Source: Endozoicomonas numazuensis (lineage in GTDB: Bacteria > Pseudomonadota > Gammaproteobacteria > Pseudomonadales > Endozoicomonadaceae). From it: a stretch of 64,000 nt of DNA. A program made the translations under genes and the position numbers. The notes under the pieces were generated by a model. That model worked only from the letters and a program-made list of their open reading frames with translations, had not been told where the DNA came from and made no database searches. Of this stretch, positions 54,713 through 62,551 are shown piece by piece; the first letter of the stretch is position 1, and each line of letters opens with the position of its first letter. Location of the stretch: positions 1,615,778 through 1,679,777 of the forward strand of contig NZ_JOKH01000001.1 of NCBI RefSeq assembly GCF_000722635.1, written 5' to 3'.

Positions 54713-55077
54713 TTAAAGGCCCAGTATTTACTCAGGGTAAAAGTGATCAGGGGAATTGTTGCCAGAACGATAAAGCTGGCTACCAGATAATTTAAGTCGG
54801 TATAGTTTAAAAGCAGGGTATAAAGTCCCTGGTTGAGTACAAAACTACAAATCAATTGAACCAGCAGGAATTTCACCAAACTACTGCGCAGAGCATGTTG
54901 CTTGTGATTGAAAGTCCATAATGAATGCCCGAGATAGCTGACAATGAAAGCCAGAATAAAAGCAGCAGGGTTGGCCATCAGTGGGTTCAGTTGTGTCAGG
55001 TTGACTAATAGCCAGAGTGCAGAAAGATGTACAGCTGCAGCGCTTCCCCCAATAACAATAAACTTAATCAGCTGCAT
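54709..55077 (-). CDS. GtrA-family membrane protein
   Basis: A 122-residue protein with four hydrophobic helices, the standard GtrA size and layout. It begins with the family pattern LIKFIVIGGSAAAVHLSALWLL. ATG 55077 has AGGA five bases upstream and overlaps the end of the glycosyltransferase gene by 14 bases. GtrA proteins are thought to flip undecaprenyl-phosphate-linked glucose or related sugars, working with a GtrB-like synthase, which is exactly the gene upstream. Confidence 0.9.
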   Translation of the reverse strand: MQLIKFIVIGGSAAAVHLSALWLLVNLTQLNPLMANPAAFILAFIVSYLGHSLWTFNHKQHALRSSLVKFLLVQLICSFVLNQGLYTLLLNYTDLNYLVASFIVLATIPLITFTLSKYWAFK

Positions 55078-56032
55078 CGCTATCCTTCTGATTCTTGAAT
55101 CCCAGCTGCCTTTGAATTAAATACCTGGGGCGATTTTTTACTTCACAGAAAATGCCAGAAACGTACTCTCCCAATATCCAGAGAGATAAAAGCTGTATGC
55201 CGCCAATAAATGTGATGGCGACTATAACGGTAGGCCAACCGGGTAAAGGTGCACCGAGGACAATGGTTCTGAAAATAATAAAGAAAGCATAGAAAACGGA
55301 TATAAATGAAATAATCAGTCCGAGTCCACCGACGATTCTCAGGGGGAGTGTAGTAAAGGCGGTAATACCTGAAAGAGCCAGGCTGGTCAGTTTGCCGTAA
55401 TCCCAGCCGGATTCCCCTGCCAGTCTGTCTCTGACCTGAAAAGGCAGACCAATACTCTTGTATCCCACCCAGGCATAAATGCCTTTCATAAACCGGCTTC
55501 GTTCGGGCATGGCTTTTAACGCTTCAACGACGACTTTGTCCATTAGTCGGAAGTCACCAGCATGAGCGGGTACATCAATCCCTGTGCTGGAATGCATAAT
55601 CTGATAGAAAAACTGAGCGCCTTTCTTTTTAAGGAATGATTCATTTTCCCTGTCTTGACGAACGCCATAAACCATCTGGTAGCCCTGGCGCCAGTAATCA
55701 ACAAAAACAGGAATCATTTCCAGAGGGTGTTGGAAATCTGCATCTATAAGAACGACGGCATCACCGGATGTTGCATCTATTCCTGCCGTGAGTGCCGTTT
55801 CCTTACCAAAGTTTCTTGATAACTCTATCAGTTTGACTCTTTCGTCTTCACAGAAGGGCTCTACCAGTTCCACGGTTTTGTCAGTGCTGCCATCGTCAAC
55901 CACTACAATCTCAAAGTGGTCGGTTATCGCTTCCAGTTGCACTTTAAGTGCCTCCAGAAACTGGCCAATGACTGGACCTTCATTGAAAACCGGCACTACG
56001 CAGCTGAGTAAGAATGAGTTGTTAACAGGCAT
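55064..56032 (-). CDS. GtrB-like polyprenyl-phosphate glycosyltransferase (GT2)
   Basis: A 322-residue protein. The N-terminal GT-A domain has VVPVFNEG, VVVDDGSTD and the DADFQHP motif (DxD), and AHAGDFRLMDK further on; two membrane helices lie at about 230-300. This matches GtrB/DPM1-type enzymes that put a sugar onto undecaprenyl phosphate. It is the first gene of the minus-strand operon with GtrA, deacetylase and GT39. The four together resemble O-antigen or lipid-A glycan modification cassettes. The sugar cannot be named. Confidence 0.92.
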   Translation of the reverse strand: MPVNNSFLLSCVVPVFNEGPVIGQFLEALKVQLEAITDHFEIVVVDDGSTDKTVELVEPFCEDERVKLIELSRNFGKETALTAGIDATSGDAVVLIDADFQHPLEMIPVFVDYWRQGYQMVYGVRQDRENESFLKKKGAQFFYQIMHSSTGIDVPAHAGDFRLMDKVVVEALKAMPERSRFMKGIYAWVGYKSIGLPFQVRDRLAGESGWDYGKLTSLALSGITAFTTLPLRIVGGLGLIISFISVFYAFFIIFRTIVLGAPLPGWPTVIVAITFIGGIQLLSLWILGEYVSGIFCEVKNRPRYLIQRQLGFKNQKDSDAAD

Positions 56033-56639
56033 CTTGTCTCCGGCTCGATAATTTCATATGGCCATAAGTTTCGCGTTTTATTCTGAAATACAGGCGTGAA
56101 ACATCAGGCTCATGGCTGTTTTTGATTGTTATTATTTATCGGCTTGACACTGTTTACTGTGATGCTCAATTCATAAAGCGGCTAAACAAAGAGACAGATT
56201 CCTCTTTAGTAGAGTGCCTTTTTATCATGATGGTTGATGAAGCAATTACTGCCTGTGCTTGTGACTATAAATTGAGCAAAAGTCTGCCTTCATAGTGGTA
56301 TGGTGTCACTAAAAAAGCAAGTCACGTAAGCGATCTGTCGAGCCAGTATTATTTTAAGACTGTGAGATTTTTGTCTGAAAGTCAGAAGAAGCAGGGCTTA
56401 TTCGCACCTTCCCAAGGTTTGTTGATGACTGCTCCATGATAGAAACGTAAGCATCATGGCGAGGGGTCGGAGCCTGACAAGATTGACTAAAAATTAGAAG
56501 CGGCTCTTTTCTATTATCTGAATTGTGCCTGATTAGGACTTTCTGATGCCCCTGAAACAGAAGCATGACCGATCACCTGACGTTTGGTACGGTATAGTCC
56601 AGATTCTGAGATCATACACAGACCTGTGACGGAGTAACT
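56033..56639. other. Intergenic region, little visible
   Basis: About 600 bases between the divergent glycan operon and the small acidic protein gene. No supportable gene. TTGACA occurs at 56144-56149 on the plus strand but has no acceptable -10 box at normal distance. The region presumably holds the promoters for both directions. Confidence 0.4.
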
Positions 56640-56963
56640 ATGAGAAAGGAACATCTGATTGCCCTGGCATTTGGCTTTGGAATTCTGGCTGTTGCCGCAG
56701 GGCTTTATCTGATGCAGCCGGTAGATGAGCCTCTGCAAGAAGAAACAATCAGTGAGCTGGTTGAGACGCCCGTTGAGCCCGAGTCAGACATTATAGAGCT
56801 TGAAGAAGATCAGGACTTCCTGATGCAAAGTGGTGAAGTAACACGGATTATTATTGATGATCAGGATGAAGAGGCTGAAGATATCAGCGGTATATTATCT
56901 GAAAAAGTACTGATCAATGATGAAGTGGTTGATCAGAGCGAGCTGGATGAATTGAATCAGTAA
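56640..56963 (+). CDS. Small acidic single-span membrane protein, unrecognised
   Basis: A 107-residue protein with one N-terminal membrane helix (about 7-25, LIALAFGFGILAVAAGLYLM) followed by a strongly acidic tail of about 80 residues (many Glu and Asp). ATG 56640 has GGAG six bases upstream. The helix may be an uncleaved signal anchor, leaving the tail in the periplasm. No family recognised. It stands alone between two large gaps. Confidence 0.65.
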   Translation: MRKEHLIALAFGFGILAVAAGLYLMQPVDEPLQEETISELVETPVEPESDIIELEEDQDFLMQSGEVTRIIIDDQDEEAEDISGILSEKVLINDEVVDQSELDELNQ

Positions 56964-57384
56964 GCTTTTTATAGAGACGCTTTTATTGTTCCGGCAGGTG
57001 TAAAAACGATAGCGTGTCAGATTGATTACATGAATGTGAGAAATATCTTACAAGGCTTGGCGCTTTCTTCCTGCATTTTAATCCCCCTCTGTATTGATAC
57101 ATTGAAGATGCAAGGACAGCAAATTCACATGGATGTGAAACCTGAAAATGCAAGGATAGCCAATTCACAGGGATGTGAAACCCGCCACGGATAGGCGGGT
57201 AATAACCCTGAATCTCCCCAGAGGGTACTCACCAACCCTTGCCTTTGTAAAGATCAGTGATAGTCTGGCGTTGTAATTCCCATACAATATTCTTCATCGA
57301 GATGCTTGAGCATTTCCTTGGGCAATGAACCGATGGTATCAGCCTTAAAGGGCTTTTCATTAAAAGTTCAGATGGATTTATAAG
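56964..57384. other. Intergenic region with repeats and a possible gene remnant
   Basis: About 420 bases. It contains a direct repeat pair (57108-57182), a GC hairpin (57181-57199), and, on the minus strand from about 57372 to 57229, two adjoining frames that read like a decayed C-terminal coding piece (KPFKADTIGSLPKEMLKHL, then after a frameshift ELQRQTITDLYKGKGW and stop). None of this amounts to an intact gene. Confidence 0.4.
57108..57182. repeat. Two direct repeats, 40-bp period, each with an inner palindrome
   Basis: Two 35-bp copies starting at 57108 and 57148 agree at 32 of 35 positions. Each contains TTCACA..TGTGAA around a 4-base centre, and the second runs into the CCCGCC/GGCGGG hairpin at 57181-57199. 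The layout resembles REP-like intergenic repeats. Confidence 0.8.
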
Positions 57385-58227
57385 ATGTCACCTTTCTTAG
57401 AACCCGAAATTCTTGCCACTCTGCTCACTGATCCCAAGGTGATTGTGCTCGATGCACGTTTCAGTCTTGCTGACCCCAAATTGGGACAGGCACTGTACGG
57501 TCAAGGGCATATTCCTGGCTCACGTTATATTGATCTGGAGAAAGACCTGTCGGCACCGGTTATTTCCGGTAAAACCAGCAGGCACCCTTTGCCTGAGCCA
57601 GATGCATTTGCTGAACGGTTGAGAGCACAGGGTATCTCTAAAACAACTCACGTGGTTGTTTATGATGATGGTGGTCATGCCATGGCTGCACGAGCCTGGT
57701 GGCAGCTGCGCTGGGTTGGCGTAAAAAGTGTTCAGGTTTTACATGGCGGCTTCAAGTCATGGGTTGCAGGTCATTATCCTGTGACGACAGATATTCCTGT
57801 AATAACAAAATCTGATTTTTCGGCAGATGTTGATCACAGTATGACGGTTTCAGCCAGTGACGTTCTGAATCAACTTAAGAATCCCGTTTTTCGTTTGATT
57901 GATGCCCGTGCGCCTGAGCGTTTTGCCGGCGAGGTAGAGCCTCTTGATAACAAAGCGGGTCACATCCCGGGAGCTGTCTGCCATCCATTTACTGCCAATA
58001 TGGATGACTCTGGTTCATTTCTCTCTGAGCAGCAGCTTCAAAAGCAGTTAGGTGATCTGATGGTCGATGGGCTGGAGCCTGTTTTTTATTGTGGTTCGGG
58101 GGTGACTGCCTGCCATAATCTATTGGCCATGGAGTACGCTGGCATGTTGGGTGCAAAACTCTATCCGGGCTCTTGGAGCGAGTGGATTACGGATGAAAAC
58201 AGGCCTGTTGCAACAGGGCGTGACTAA
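57385..58227 (+). CDS. sseA: 3-mercaptopyruvate sulfurtransferase (SseA-like)
   Basis: A 280-residue protein of two rhodanese domains. The catalytic loop is CGSGVTAC with Cys236; CGSGVTA is the wording of 3-mercaptopyruvate sulfurtransferases, whereas thiosulfate rhodaneses have a CRKGVT-type loop. The first, inactive domain has VVVYDDGGHAMAARAWW. The enzyme moves sulfur from 3-mercaptopyruvate to thiols or cyanide in the cytoplasm. The length matches E. coli SseA. It stands alone, with no strong terminator seen after it. Confidence 0.93.
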   Translation: MSPFLEPEILATLLTDPKVIVLDARFSLADPKLGQALYGQGHIPGSRYIDLEKDLSAPVISGKTSRHPLPEPDAFAERLRAQGISKTTHVVVYDDGGHAMAARAWWQLRWVGVKSVQVLHGGFKSWVAGHYPVTTDIPVITKSDFSADVDHSMTVSASDVLNQLKNPVFRLIDARAPERFAGEVEPLDNKAGHIPGAVCHPFTANMDDSGSFLSEQQLQKQLGDLMVDGLEPVFYCGSGVTACHNLLAMEYAGMLGAKLYPGSWSEWITDENRPVATGRD

Positions 58228-58336
58228 ATCTCATTCTGATTGTCAGCTGTTGTAATCGTGTGTTCTTACCGCAAGCGGCTCAAGTCTGAACTCTGTATAC
58301 TGTGCTCTTTTTAATGAATGCATTAAGGGCTGGAAA

Positions 58337-59257
58337 ATGGGTGGTAGTTATAGATTCCCAATTGGCACTCCTGGTCAGAAATGGGACGAGGAAGAACGCA
58401 AAGCCTGGTACAAACAAACCACCATCAAGCGAGAGTATCAGAAGGAAGTCGTGCCTAAAATCATGGCTCTGAAAGAGCGCTATGATGTTGGGCAATATGG
58501 CGCCCTTTCCTACGATGTAGAGCGTTTTCCTCTCTATGCCATCAAAAGTCGTAACTGGAGCGAAAACAAGCCAGTTGTACTGGTGACTGGAGGCGTTCAT
58601 GGTTATGAAACCAGTGGCGTTCATGGCGCATTAAAGTTTCTGGAAACTGAAGCTCAGCGTTATATCAGTGACTTTAATATTCTGGTGGCTCCCTGCATCA
58701 GTCCCTGGGGTTATGAAACCATTAATCGTTGGAACCCTGACGCCATTGATCCTAATCGTTCATTCTATGCTGACAGTCCTGCAGAAGAATCCGTTAATCT
58801 GATGAAGTTGATCTCAGGTCTAGATCAAGACGTTCTGGTTCATATTGACCTGCATGAAACGACTGATACCGATGAGACAGAGTTCCGTCCTGCCTTGGCC
58901 GCTCGTAATGGTGAGGACTATGTGGAAGGAATGGTTCCTGACGGTTTTTATACGGTTGGGGATACTGAGAATCCTGTTCCCGAGTTTCAAAAGGCAGTCA
59001 TTGATTCTGTTAGACAGGTGACGCATATTGCACCTGCCGATGATCAGGGTGAAATTATTGGTTCACCGGTAGTTCAGGATGGTGTTATCAACTATCCAAT
59101 GAAAAAGCTGGGTCTTTGTGGTGGTGTGACAAACTGCGTGTATGGTACGACAACAGAGGTGTATCCAGACAGTCCGAAAGTGACTGACGATGAGTGTAAT
59201 GATGCTCAGGTAGCAGCTGTTGTGGGTGGTTTGAATTATGTGATCAGCCAGCTATAG
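58337..59257 (+). CDS. M14-family metallopeptidase-like protein
   Basis: A 306-residue protein with a zinc carboxypeptidase-type site: GGVHGYE (His88 and Glu91), HIDLHET (His173) and a candidate catalytic Glu274 in TTTEVYP. The substrate-carboxylate pair DPNRSF (Asn140, Arg141) is also present. This fits the M14 group including succinylglutamate desuccinylase/aspartoacylase-like enzymes. No signal peptide, so it is cytoplasmic. The true substrate (peptide or N-acyl amino acid) is not determined. Confidence 0.88.
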   Translation: MGGSYRFPIGTPGQKWDEEERKAWYKQTTIKREYQKEVVPKIMALKERYDVGQYGALSYDVERFPLYAIKSRNWSENKPVVLVTGGVHGYETSGVHGALKFLETEAQRYISDFNILVAPCISPWGYETINRWNPDAIDPNRSFYADSPAEESVNLMKLISGLDQDVLVHIDLHETTDTDETEFRPALAARNGEDYVEGMVPDGFYTVGDTENPVPEFQKAVIDSVRQVTHIAPADDQGEIIGSPVVQDGVINYPMKKLGLCGGVTNCVYGTTTEVYPDSPKVTDDECNDAQVAAVVGGLNYVISQL

Positions 59258-59271
59258 AATGATGAGCTTGT

Positions 59272-59303
59272 GTTTCCTGCAGTACAAACTGGCTGCAGGA
59301 AAC
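59272..59303. repeat. Perfect hairpin after the M14 gene
   Basis: An 11-bp perfect inverted repeat GTTTCCTGCAG/CTGCAGGAAAC with a 10-base loop, 14 bases after the M14 stop and 37 bases beyond the end of the convergent small gene. No T-run, but its position suits a terminator. Confidence 0.5.
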
Positions 59304-59340
59304 TGTTACAGCAGACAAGCTCATAATCATCAAAGTATGA

Positions 59341-59577
59341 TCATCGACGCAGTGGCGTCAGCTCACGAATATCCTTTTCCATCGCCAGTTTACTGACCAC
59401 CTGATGTTGGCTGGTAAAGCCTGATACAGACATTCTAACTTCGTAGTGACCTCTTTCTGGTACCAGCTCAGCAGAGAAATTGCTGATTTTCAGACCGTCT
59501 TCTGCACTGGAATGCAGTACTTTCTCAAGGCTGTCGAGGCTGCCTGTGGTGACCAGTCTGAGTTTGAGCTCGCTCAC
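59341..59577 (-). CDS. Small ACT-like domain protein
   Basis: A 78-residue protein starting at GTG 59577, which has GGAG seven bases upstream. The predicted strand-helix-strand order (LKLRLVTTG, SLEKVLHSSA, ISNFSAELV, HYEVRMSVSG, HQVVSKLAM, IRELTPL) resembles a ferredoxin-like ACT domain, such as the C-terminal domain of MgtC proteins. No catalytic residues are evident. It may be a small-molecule sensor; this is inference from fold pattern. Confidence 0.65.
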   Translation of the reverse strand: MSELKLRLVTTGSLDSLEKVLHSSAEDGLKISNFSAELVPERGHYEVRMSVSGFTSQHQVVSKLAMEKDIRELTPLRR

Positions 59578-59608
59578 TGTCTTCTCCTTCTTTTCCCGTG
59601 ATGCTTTA

Positions 59609-59642
59609 CTAGGAGGCTGTCTCTTCTCGGGCAGCTTCCTAG
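59609..59642. repeat. Collapsed copy of the MITE-like element
   Basis: A 34-bp palindromic sequence beginning CTAGGAGGCTG and ending CAGCTTCCTAG. Its right 22 bases match the right terminal repeat of the element at 41614-41781 at 19 of 22 positions, with only about 12 bases of the left end, as if the interior were deleted. Confidence 0.6.
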
Positions 59643-59763
59643 CTTTGGGTGTTTGCTTGCAAACAGGTCAGGAAACTTGAATGTGCCGACAACTTCTTAT
59701 TAATGAGCACATTGTTGATCGCTGCCTGATAATCAATAGTCAAATGACTTAATTTTACAAAGA

Positions 59764-59802
59764 CAAAAAAAAGCCCCCGAACCTTCTCTTGGTGCGGGGG
59801 CT
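59764..59802 (-). terminator. Minus-strand Rho-independent terminator
   Basis: Stem AGCCCCCG/CGGGGGCT around a 15-base loop; read on the minus strand it is followed by eight T. No protein gene ends just upstream on that strand, which is why a small RNA is proposed. Confidence 0.85.
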
Positions 59803-59927
59803 GTGTTTTCTGCTTTTCAGCTATCCACGACAGACCCCGCAACACATAATCATGTCGCGTTTCATCATGGTTTTGGTCATGGATAGCTTGGAATTCATCT
59901 TGGTTAATGCACTTGGCTAAATTACTA
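59764..59927 (-). ncRNA. Candidate small RNA
   Basis: A transcript of about 160 nt is implied by the promoter-like pair at 59934-59963 and the strong terminator at 59764-59802, both on the minus strand. Inside, AGCTATCCATGAC pairs with GTCGTGGATAGCT (12 Watson-Crick pairs and one G-U) to form a long stem closing a loop of about 40 bases, ahead of the terminator hairpin. I do not recognise it as a known RNA family. Expression is inference. Confidence 0.45.
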
Positions 59928-59933
59928 GTGCAT

Positions 59934-59963
59934 TGTATATCAAATCTCTTAACCGAGTGTAAA
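59934..59963 (-). promoter_or_regulatory. Sigma-70-like promoter for candidate small RNA
   Basis: On the minus strand, TTTACA (59958-59963) and TATACA (59934-59939) are separated by 18 bases. TTTACA matches the -35 consensus at five of six positions; the -10 match is four of six. Confidence 0.45.
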
Positions 59964-60098
59964 GAGTTTTTATCTGTCGGGCTGAAAATAATGGTGGCCG
60001 CAGGATAGGGAGTTAAGGCAGAAATGGCTTTCAAGAAGGCATCTGCATAGGGGGTATTTCAGGCTAGACTGATCGAGTATCCATCCGGAGAGTGCCTC

Positions 60099-60335
60099 AT
60101 GCTTAGAACTAAACACAACTTGAATGATGATTTTGTTCTGATGCAGGAACAGGTTTCCCAACTCAAAGCCAGCGATCCTGGTTTTCAGAAGCTGGCTCGC
60201 GAGTATCATCAGCTTGATCATCATGTAAGAGGTCTGGAGATGCGTGATGTCCCCACCAGTGATGAGCACTTTACCCGTTTGAAGAGAAAAAGGGTCCATC
60301 TCAAGGATGCGCTCTATCGATGTCTAAATAAGTAA
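60099..60335 (+). CDS. YdcH family protein (DUF465)
   Basis: A 78-residue helical-hairpin protein with the DUF465 pattern: HNLNDDFVL, FQKLAREYHQLDHHV, then LKRKRVHLKDALYRCL near the end (usual ending LKKxRLxLKDEL). ATG 60099 has GGAGAG upstream at good spacing. The family is widespread and small; its role is unknown. Confidence 0.85.
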   Translation: MLRTKHNLNDDFVLMQEQVSQLKASDPGFQKLAREYHQLDHHVRGLEMRDVPTSDEHFTRLKRKRVHLKDALYRCLNK

Positions 60336-60457
60336 AACTATTGTGCTAATAAGAGAGCTTATTCCTGATTTCACGGTCTGACAATCAGCCGTAAGATTGA
60401 GACTATAAAGTGTGAGTAACGGAAGGTTTTTGATTAGCATTCCTTCGATTATTTATT

Positions 60458-60581
60458 CTGGGAGCCTGACCGAGAACAGACAGGCCGGCCTAAAATTAAG
60501 AAAGTTCAAGGCTGAAGCCTCGTTCTACAGAATTTTATTCTCGACCACTATTCTCGACCACTATTCTCGACCAGGCTCCTG
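60458..60581. mobile_element. MITE-like element, second copy
   Basis: A 124-bp element whose left end CTGGGAGCCTGACCGAGAACAG and the following ACAGGCCGGCCTAAAAT match the reverse complement of the element at 41614-41781 over the terminal repeat and about 20 inner bases; CTCGTTCTACAGAATTTTAT near its right side matches as well. The right terminal repeat is imperfect and is preceded by a triplicated 13-bp unit (60537-60575). No coding capacity. Confidence 0.75.
60537..60575. repeat. Three tandem 13-bp units at the MITE right end
   Basis: ATTCTCGACCACT at 60537 and 60550, then ATTCTCGACCAGG at 60563. The unit is part of the terminal inverted repeat of the element, so the array looks like slippage within that end. 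Confidence 0.9.
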
Positions 60582-60699
60582 AAGCAGCAGGCTGGACTTT
60601 TGGTTAAGTCGATTGGCTGCAGGTTGGGCTTTATCAGGCGGTTTCCTGTACTATGGCCTGTCCTTTTACTGAAGTATTGTGATGCCCTGAGGGGAATTA

Positions 60700-62061
60700 A
60701 TGAAACAATGGCAAGTTGATAGCTGGAGAGAAATGCCTGTCATCCAGCTGCCAGAATATCCCAATCAAGATCACCTGAAGCAGGTAGAACAGCAGCTGCA
60801 TGGCGTGCCACCACTGGTCTTTGCCGGTGAGGTAAGAGCACTGCGCCAGAAACTGGCAGCGGCGACTCAGGGCAAAGCCTTTCTGTTACAGGGAGGCGAT
60901 TGCGCTGAGAGTTTTTTGGAGTTTTCTGCAGATAACATCCGGGATACCTTTAAGGTATTGATGCAGATGGCCGTAGTACTGACCTTTGGTGCCAGCTGTC
61001 CGGTTATTAAAGTGGGTCGTATGGCAGGCCAGTTTGCCAAACCGCGCTCATCAGGTACGGAAATCATTGATGGGGTAGAACTGCCCATTTATCGTGGCGA
61101 TATCATCAATGGTATGGAAGCAACCGCAGAATCCAGGGTTCCTGATCCTGAAAGAATGCTCAAGGCATATCATCAGGCTTCTTCGACCCTGAATCTGCTC
61201 AGAGCGTTTGCTCAGGGTGGTTTGGCTTCTCTGGAGCAGGTTCATGCCTGGAATCTCGATTTTGTCGCCAGCAGCCCCCAGTCAGAGCAGTACAGTCATC
61301 TGGCAGATCGTATTGATGAAACGCTGGATTTTATGAAGGCTTGTGGTATTTCTTCCGAGCATTCCAGAGTTATCAGTGAGACAGACTTCTATACCTCACA
61401 CGAAGCCCTGTTACTGCCTTATGAGCAGGCTCTGACTCGTCAGGACAGCATCTCTGGCAATTGGTATGACTGCTCAGCGCATATGCTTTGGGTCGGCGAC
61501 AGAACTCGCCAGGTTGAAGGGGCCCATGTTGAATTCGTCAGGGGTATCCATAACCCGATTGGTCTGAAAGCAGGTCCTACCATGCCTCCTGAAGACCTGA
61601 TCCGGTTAATTGACCTGATCAACCCTGAGAACGAAGCCGGTCGCCTGAATGTGATTGTGCGGATGGGAGCGGACAATGTTGAAAAGCATTTGCCTGAACT
61701 GATTCGTGCCGTTGAGAAAGAAGGGCGTCAGGTATTGTGGAGCTGTGATCCAATGCACGGCAATACTTTCAAAGCATCCAACGGCTATAAGACTCGCGAA
61801 GTCAGTCGTATACTGCGTGAAGTGAAGCAATTCTTTGCGGTTCATCAGGCAGAAGGGACTTATGCGGGTGGTGTGCACTTTGAAATGACGGGTCAGAATG
61901 TGACCGAGTGCATTGGTGGTTCTCGTGCGGTGACCGAAGACTCTCTGGGTAATCGTTATCACACTCACTGTGATCCAAGACTGAATGCTGACCAGGCACT
62001 GGAACTGGCCTTCATGATTTCTGACACATTGAAAGACTGCCGCAAGATGCGCGAAAGCTGA
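60700..62061 (+). CDS. Class II 3-deoxy-7-phosphoheptulonate synthase
   Basis: A 453-residue class II (plant-type) DAHP synthase, the first enzyme of the shikimate pathway, condensing phosphoenolpyruvate and erythrose 4-phosphate. Diagnostic blocks: [11 protein letters not shown] (metal-binding Cys), [63 protein letters not shown] and [19 protein letters not shown]. The length is typical. This class is unrelated in sequence to E. coli AroFGH and is not controlled by the same residues. A terminator follows at 62189-62221. Confidence 0.95.
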   Translation: MKQWQVDSWREMPVIQLPEYPNQDHLKQVEQQLHGVPPLVFAGEVRALRQKLAAATQGKAFLLQGGDCAESFLEFSADNIRDTFKVLMQMAVVLTFGASCPVIKVGRMAGQFAKPRSSGTEIIDGVELPIYRGDIINGMEATAESRVPDPERMLKAYHQASSTLNLLRAFAQGGLASLEQVHAWNLDFVASSPQSEQYSHLADRIDETLDFMKACGISSEHSRVISETDFYTSHEALLLPYEQALTRQDSISGNWYDCSAHMLWVGDRTRQVEGAHVEFVRGIHNPIGLKAGPTMPPEDLIRLIDLINPENEAGRLNVIVRMGADNVEKHLPELIRAVEKEGRQVLWSCDPMHGNTFKASNGYKTREVSRILREVKQFFAVHQAEGTYAGGVHFEMTGQNVTECIGGSRAVTEDSLGNRYHTHCDPRLNADQALELAFMISDTLKDCRKMRES

Positions 62062-62188
62062 TCACCATAAGCACCGTAATGGTAGGCAGATTGTTATTGA
62101 ATGACTCTGAGTCAGACAGTAGCAGAAGGCTTGCAGATGTTATTGTTACATTGCGATGTTTATGAATAGCCGCACTCGCAGGTTGCCC

Positions 62189-62221
62189 AAATGGCCTTGT
62201 CTGAGACAAGGCCATTTTTTT
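62189..62221 (+). terminator. Terminator of DAHP synthase gene
   Basis: Perfect 13-bp stem AAATGGCCTTGTC with its complement around a TGA loop, followed by a T-run. It lies 127 bases after the stop codon. Confidence 0.9.
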
Positions 62222-62315
62222 CTGAAGATGATCTATTTTCAAAGTGTGCTTTTTTTCTGTCTGACCTATCTCTCCAAGACCTTTACCAAAAGACCTGTGA
62301 CGCATCTGTTACCAT

Positions 62316-62343
62316 TTGACAGCAATTGCTTCCGATATAAAAT
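62316..62343 (+). promoter_or_regulatory. Promoter of tRNA-Pro(CGG)
   Basis: TTGACA at 62316-62321 and TAAAAT at 62338-62343 with a 16-base spacer, ending 12 bases before the tRNA. Confidence 0.7.
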
Positions 62344-62355
62344 AAATTGGAAATA

Positions 62356-62432
62356 CGGCGTGTAGCGCAGCCTGGTAGCGCATTTCGTTCGGGACGAAAG
62401 GGTCGGAGGTTCGAATCCTCTCACGCCGACCA
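62356..62432 (+). tRNA. tRNA-Pro(CGG)
   Basis: A 77-nt cloverleaf with encoded CCA. Acceptor arm CGGCGTG pairs with CACGCCG; the anticodon stem TTTCG/CGAAA encloses loop TTCGGGA, giving anticodon CGG (codon CCG); the T arm has GGTTCGAATCC. It is alone, upstream of the minus-strand porin gene. Confidence 0.97.
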
Positions 62433-62484
62433 GTAGGAGCCTGAAGGTGTTGAAAACCTTCTCGGTTGCAGAGTAGAGAGGGTT

Positions 62485-62522
62485 CACCTGAAACTGAACT
62501 GAAGGCAATTCAGTTTCAGGTG
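62485..62522. repeat. Long perfect hairpin downstream of porin gene
   Basis: A 14-bp perfect inverted repeat, CACCTGAAACTGAA with TTCAGTTTCAGGTG, with a 10-base loop. It lies 30 bases past the stop of the minus-strand porin and 53 bases after the tRNA. No T-run; it may stop transcripts from either side. Confidence 0.5.
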
Positions 62523-62551
62523 GCCTGAAGACGTTCAGTGACTGTTAATGG

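Larger units (their letters stand above)
59578..60098. other. Intergenic region with collapsed MITE and candidate small RNA
   Basis: About 520 bases without a protein gene that I accept. It holds a 34-bp palindromic MITE derivative (59609-59642), a minus-strand terminator (59764-59802) and, upstream of it on the minus strand, a promoter-like pair at 59934-59963. An open frame at 59639-60034 (minus) runs straight through the terminator and is not credible as a protein gene. Confidence 0.5.
60336..60699. other. Intergenic region carrying a MITE-like element
   Basis: About 360 bases upstream of the DAHP synthase gene, mostly occupied by the element at 60458-60581. No supportable gene. The promoter of the downstream gene should lie between the element and 60700. 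Confidence 0.5.

Noticed and set aside
56144-56172. TTGACA in the 56.1 kb gap as a promoter
   Set aside because: No acceptable -10 sequence at 16-18 bases.
57108-57182. Possible CRISPR repeat pair
   Set aside because: Only two copies, a 5-base gap instead of a spacer, and no cas genes nearby.
59639-60034. 131-codon minus-strand frame across the candidate small RNA
   Set aside because: It reads through a strong terminator with eight U and has no ribosome site.
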